From Beijerinckiaceae bacterium (GTDB taxonomy: Bacteria; Bacteroidota; Bacteroidia; Chitinophagales; Chitinophagaceae), in contig CAJCIQ010000205.1 in assembly GCA_903970475.1 (NCBI GenBank), forward strand, positions 1 through 35,400: DNA of 35,400 bases. Direction: 5' to 3'. Below are positions 31,718-35,400 of the stretch, in pieces (the stretch's first letter is position 1; each line of letters opens with the position of its first letter). The position numbers and the translations under genes are program-made. The notes under the pieces are model-generated. The model was not told the origin of the DNA, did no database searches, and saw only the letters and a list, made by a program, of their open reading frames with translations.

Positions 31718-31751
31718 TAAAACTATAATTTGACCCTTTCAAATCAAAGCA

Positions 31752-32213
31752 ATGATCCAAAAAATAGGTCCTTCTTCCGCTGGCTTGGCAGCTCCCTTAT
31801 TCAATCAATACCGCATGTTTTACGGGCAGGCTTCAGATCTTGCCCTGGCAGCGCAATATCTCTACGATCGGTTAACCTTGGGTGAGTCGGTGGTGTTCCT
31901 GGCGTTCAAGGAGGAGGGGGGGATCCCCATTGGCTTTGCCCAGCTCTATCCCTTGCTTTCTTCTATCAGTGCCACCAAGAATTGGTTGCTCAACGACCTT
32001 TTTGTGGATCCCGATTATCGCAAGCTATCTGTGGGGAAAGCCTTGCTTCAAAAGGTTTTTGACTTTGCTTTGGAACAGGGGGCTTCTTCAGTGACCCTGG
32101 AAACAGGGGTTAACAACCTCATTGCACAGGGGCTTTATGAGCAAATCGGTTTTGTTCGCCAGGAGCCCGGGACGGAATACTATACCTACCGGAAAACCTT
32201 GGGAGTTGTATAA
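31752..32213 (+). CDS. GNAT-family N-acetyltransferase
   Basis: The 153-residue protein has the GNAT fold: VVFLAFKEEGGIPIGFAQLYPLLS, the acetyl-CoA-binding segment WLLNDLFVDPDYRKLSVGKALLQ (about residues 77-99), and the closing strand GASSVTLETGVNNLIAQGLYEQIGFVRQE. The usual Q/RxxGxG/A site is present as RKLSVGKA. It transfers an acetyl group from acetyl-CoA to an amine; the acceptor is unknown. It is divergent from the MocR regulator and probably under its control. Confidence 0.92.
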   Translation: MIQKIGPSSAGLAAPLFNQYRMFYGQASDLALAAQYLYDRLTLGESVVFLAFKEEGGIPIGFAQLYPLLSSISATKNWLLNDLFVDPDYRKLSVGKALLQKVFDFALEQGASSVTLETGVNNLIAQGLYEQIGFVRQEPGTEYYTYRKTLGVV

Positions 32214-32221
32214 GACGGTTG

Positions 32222-32254
32222 TTCAAAATATTGAAATGTTCATGATCATGAACA
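32222..32254. promoter_or_regulatory. Perfect 18-bp palindrome and adjoining inverted repeat
   Basis: TGTTCATGATCATGAACA at 32237-32254 is a perfect palindrome. Next to it TTCAA-AATA-TTGAA (32222-32235) is also inverted. TGTTCA or its complement occurs again just before and after. The site is between converging genes, where an operator is not expected, so it may be a terminator-like hairpin or a binding site of another kind. Confidence 0.6.
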
Positions 32255-32286
32255 AAAGCTAAAAAATGAACAGAGGAGCTTATAAT

Positions 32287-35169
32287 TTAGCTGAATAAAT
32301 AAGTAATCTCCTCCTCGGACAGGCTCTTGACGAAGCCCTCATCCTCTGAGATCAGGTCTCCTGCCAGGGAGGATTTCCGCTGCTGGAGGGCCAGGATCTT
32401 TTCCTCTATGGTGTCCTTGCAGATCATTTTGTAGGCGAAGACGTTTTTGGTTTGACCTATGCGGTGGGTCCGGTCTATAGCCTGTTGTTGAACGGCGGTA
32501 TTCCACCAGGGATCAAAGAGGATAACATAGTCGGCGGCGGTCAGGTTTAAACCGGCGTTACCGGCTTTGAGGCTAATAAGAAATACTTCTATGGTACAGG
32601 CCGGATCTTGAAACTGAGCGACCATTTCGGCCCTTTTGGCGGGGGGAGTCGAACCATCAAAATGGAAGTAGGAAATGCCTTCCTTATCGCAAGCGGTGGC
32701 TAGCAGATCCAACATACGGGCAAATTGGGAGAACACGAGTACTTTATGGCCTTTCAGGTTGCCGGTCAATTCATCAATCAACATATCTGTTTTGACGGAC
32801 TCGGTACAGGTTTGTTCTTCGGTAGGTAACAGGAGTGGGGAGTTGCAAATCTGCCTGAGTTTCATAATGCCTTGCAGTACGGCCAGCTTGCTTTTGTTTA
32901 AACCCTCCGTTTTGATGTTGACTAATAGGTTGCCCCTTATATTATCCCTGATTTCTTCGTAAAGGTTTTTCTGTGCCATGCCCATCTGACACCAGAGCAC
33001 GATTTCTGTTTTAGGCGGAAGATCAGGGGCCACCTGTTCTTTGGTGCGCCTCAGGATAAAGGGGGCCGTGAGTTTACGTAAGGCCTGGATTTTATCGGTA
33101 TCCTGTTCCCTATCTATGGGATCTGCATATTCCCTACGGAAGAACTCTCTGCTGCCCAAAAGTCCAGGCAACAGGAAATCCAGCTGTGCGTAGAGATCGA
33201 AGGTGTTATTCATGACCGGAGTACCGCTTAGGGCGACCCTGCTGATGGCTTGCAGCCGCTGGACTGCCCTTGTAATCTGAGCCTCGGGATTTTTGATGTG
33301 GTGGCTTTCATCCAACACAACGGTATCAAAGGTATGGCCACTAAGTAGTTCTATATCAGAACGCGCTGTACCATAAGAAGTAATCCATACGGCGGGTCCT
33401 GTAGTGCCTAAAGTAGCCGGGTTTCTGGATGCCCCATGGTGTACCTGGGTACTGATGGTGGGCGCAAATTTCTGTAGTTCTTCCTGCCAGTTATAGATCA
33501 GGGAAGAGGGACATACGATGAGAAAGGAGGCCCCGGGATTCATGGAAGCCCTGTGCGCCAGGTAGCATATGGTTTGCAGGGTTTTCCCCAAACCCATATC
33601 ATCGGCCAGACATGCGCCGGCGCCTGCTTCTGCCAGCAAAGCCAGCCACTGGTATCCTTTGGATTGGTAGGGTCGTAAGGAAGCCTGAATGACGGAGGGG
33701 GTTTGAAACAGCTCAGGTTTATCCTCCTGCCATAGTCTCCATTTTTCCCACCAGTCTTTTTTAACCAGGGGTTTAAGCACTTGGGTTTCCTGGTTATCCT
33801 GGCCTTCACTGAAGGCCAGCCAGCGGGGAACTTTTATCTCTCTTTTGGACACCTTTCCATGCCTTAAGAGTATCCCGTACTGGGCCATCCATTCCTCACC
33901 CAACACGCCCAGGGATCCATCCTTGAGGAGAATAGCCCTGCCTCCGGATAGCAGCATTTTTTGTAACTCCAACAGAGACACTTCCTCTTCTCCAAATTTT
34001 ACAGCCATCTCCATGGATACCAAGTGACCTTCCTGGGAGCCCTGGACTAAGGAAACGGATGGTTTAAAAGCGGAGTACCGGAAGTGCTTGAGCATATCCA
34101 TCCCTGCTACCTGTATGTTTTCTTCCAGCAGCCTGTGATATACTTTCAAAAACCAACCCCGGTGCTGGGCCTCGGCAAAGGATAGGTGGTAGTACCCGTT
34201 CATTTGCCTGGGGAATTTATCGTGCAAGGATTCCAGTAGCCGGACAAAGGAGGATTCCGCTTCCTTATCCCTTTGAATCACATAAGTGACGCCTTGCCGG
34301 ATGGTTTCGTAAGTCTCTTTCCACGGACCTTCCACTAAAAAGCCGTCGTACAACCATTGGGGCGTAAGCACTAAAAAGGAACCACTGATTTCGCTGAGCA
34401 TCAACCGGTGAACGGCGGGCGTTTGTAGGACATTCTTTTGCAACAAATCGTTGCGTTCCACTTTGTAATCCTCTTCGAGTTTACTCAGTATCTGGGCGGC
34501 AAGTGCTTCGGGTTGATGCTCGTAAGCTTTAAAATCCTGATCTTTCAACCATTCCAGGGTTTGGTAATCCTTGAAGGAGAGCAAAAAGTATTCGCTATTG
34601 CTTTCCAACAGAAAATGAAAACGCTGAAAATTTTCTATCGGATAAGTCGTTCCGTTAAGGTTTACCTGTGTGTCTAACAGAATGGCATCTCCTTCTTTTT
34701 TTAAGGAAAATTGCAGTTGGGGTCTGTACTCACTGAACCTACAGGGGGCCATGGTAAAGCGTCCATTTCCTGAAGGTCTTTTGTGATACCACTTTAGGAG
34801 GGGAGTGAAGGGTTTGAGCCTTTCCATGAGCTCATGGACCTTACGGGCCATGGCGTTTCGATAATAGGGATCAAAAGCTAACCCAGCTCTCTGGGCAGTA
34901 AAACGCTTTTGTATCTCCGCGCCCATTTTATCCATACCATTCCTGGAAAAACCGAGCAATAGTTCCATAACAACCTTGGGCAGACTGGCATAGTGTCTTA
35001 CCAGTTCTCCCTGATCAAGGGCTTCAATTTCAAAACGTATTGTTTCTGCGGCACCCATCTTTGTCCCGTCCCTGATGACGTGCAGGGATTCCAGGATGAC
35101 GGGGCCTTCGGGTAGGCGCTGGGGGGATAGTAGCAGTACTGTTTTAAGGGCGCTTTTGGGGGTTGCCAT
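32287..35169 (-). CDS. SNF2-family DNA helicase/translocase
   Basis: The 960-residue protein has a long N-terminal region (about residues 1-490) without a zinc-coordinating SWIM motif that I can see. The SNF2 core follows: RPYQSKGYQWLALLAEAGAGAC, motif I DDMGLGKT (about 526), motif II DESHH (about 619), motif III LSGTPVMNN, then the helicase C domain with VFSQFARML, LKAGNAGLNLTAADYVILFDPWWN and QAIDRTHRIGQTKNVFAYKM. Such proteins use ATP to move on double-stranded DNA and remodel bound protein, such as stalled RNA polymerase. The gene has no partner in the window, and its exact target is unknown. Confidence 0.95.
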   Translation of the reverse strand: MATPKSALKTVLLLSPQRLPEGPVILESLHVIRDGTKMGAAETIRFEIEALDQGELVRHYASLPKVVMELLLGFSRNGMDKMGAEIQKRFTAQRAGLAFDPYYRNAMARKVHELMERLKPFTPLLKWYHKRPSGNGRFTMAPCRFSEYRPQLQFSLKKEGDAILLDTQVNLNGTTYPIENFQRFHFLLESNSEYFLLSFKDYQTLEWLKDQDFKAYEHQPEALAAQILSKLEEDYKVERNDLLQKNVLQTPAVHRLMLSEISGSFLVLTPQWLYDGFLVEGPWKETYETIRQGVTYVIQRDKEAESSFVRLLESLHDKFPRQMNGYYHLSFAEAQHRGWFLKVYHRLLEENIQVAGMDMLKHFRYSAFKPSVSLVQGSQEGHLVSMEMAVKFGEEEVSLLELQKMLLSGGRAILLKDGSLGVLGEEWMAQYGILLRHGKVSKREIKVPRWLAFSEGQDNQETQVLKPLVKKDWWEKWRLWQEDKPELFQTPSVIQASLRPYQSKGYQWLALLAEAGAGACLADDMGLGKTLQTICYLAHRASMNPGASFLIVCPSSLIYNWQEELQKFAPTISTQVHHGASRNPATLGTTGPAVWITSYGTARSDIELLSGHTFDTVVLDESHHIKNPEAQITRAVQRLQAISRVALSGTPVMNNTFDLYAQLDFLLPGLLGSREFFRREYADPIDREQDTDKIQALRKLTAPFILRRTKEQVAPDLPPKTEIVLWCQMGMAQKNLYEEIRDNIRGNLLVNIKTEGLNKSKLAVLQGIMKLRQICNSPLLLPTEEQTCTESVKTDMLIDELTGNLKGHKVLVFSQFARMLDLLATACDKEGISYFHFDGSTPPAKRAEMVAQFQDPACTIEVFLISLKAGNAGLNLTAADYVILFDPWWNTAVQQQAIDRTHRIGQTKNVFAYKMICKDTIEEKILALQQRKSSLAGDLISEDEGFVKSLSEEEITYLFS

Positions 35170-35400
35170 ATCTAGGGCGCGAATATAAGATATCCTGGCC
35201 GGACCGAGTGGCCACGGTGGTCACGTGCCTTTCCAGGAAAATAAAATTTTTAGCTCATGCCTGGGGCTTTCAGTCCGAAGAAAACGAGCAATATTTGGTG
35301 TTTTTTGGCAATCCAGCGCCTGCCGGGTTGTGGTTTGTGTAAAACATTCAGTAGAATTGCCTTTGTAAATGAATCTGTTGAAGCTTTTTGGAGGATGAAT
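35170..35400. other. Upstream region of the helicase gene, possible rightward gene start at the edge
   Basis: No gene lies wholly in these 231 bases. Near the right edge, GGAGG is directly followed by an ATG at 35396, which may begin a rightward gene cut by the window. With only five bases of it visible this cannot be tested. Confidence 0.3.

Noticed and set aside
31690-31735. E. coli-like promoter for the GNAT gene (TATAAT near 31724).
   Set aside because: The nearest TTGTCC is only about 14 bases upstream and the organism probably uses the Bacteroidota promoter type.

Overview
The window looks like chromosomal DNA from a member of the Bacteroidota, most likely a soil or plant-associated Chitinophagaceae relative. 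The evidence is a SusC/SusD pair under a hybrid two-component regulator, a type IX secretion C-terminal domain on a very large PKD-repeat surface protein, FtsX-like permeases of the Bacteroidota type, RRM RNA-binding proteins, almost no Shine-Dalgarno sequences, and one promoter resembling the TTTG/TAnnTTTG type. The genus assignment is inference.

Layout. 1-1234 (minus) is the N-terminal part of an ABC transporter permease that runs off the left edge. 1720-2384 (minus) is a HicA/HicB toxin-antitoxin pair with two matching inverted repeats upstream. 2710-5367 is an outer-membrane beta-barrel receptor. 5481-19028 is a polysaccharide utilisation locus: hybrid sensor kinase/AraC regulator, SusC, SusD, GH5 endo-glycanase, GH35 beta-galactosidase, and on the opposite strand GH27 alpha-galactosidase. 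The enzyme set fits a galactose-decorated beta-mannan, possibly one with beta-Gal-alpha-Gal side chains; the substrate is inferred. A pair of direct repeats abuts a plausible promoter just before susC and is the best candidate for the regulator's operator.

19251-20327 holds two single-RRM proteins flanking a small unknown protein and ends in a perfect 18-bp hairpin. 20439-22558 contains small secreted or membrane proteins of unknown role. 22558-23658 is an ECF sigma factor with a two-TM partner protein. It is transcribed divergently from a membrane protein/NTF2-like pair, and both directions carry the same AACCTTT-N14-GACTA element, which suggests one sigma regulon. 23672-24328 is a decayed alpha/beta-hydrolase. 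24561-29537 encodes a 1658-residue PKD adhesin. 29857-32213 holds a SelW-like Rdx protein and a MocR regulator in one operon, divergent from a GNAT acetyltransferase. 32287-35169 is an SNF2-family helicase.

A theme across the window is short direct repeats, often with a period near 21 bp, both between genes and in frame inside otherwise conserved proteins (permease, GH35, GH27, sigma-partner protein). The sensor kinase also has a collagen-like Gly-X-Y insert. I found no tRNA or rRNA gene, CRISPR array, phage or insertion sequence. No single module is clearly a new defence or mobile system. The most novel items are the RRM/small-protein/RRM operon, the divergent sigma promoters, the repeat insertions and the structured element at 29719-29819.
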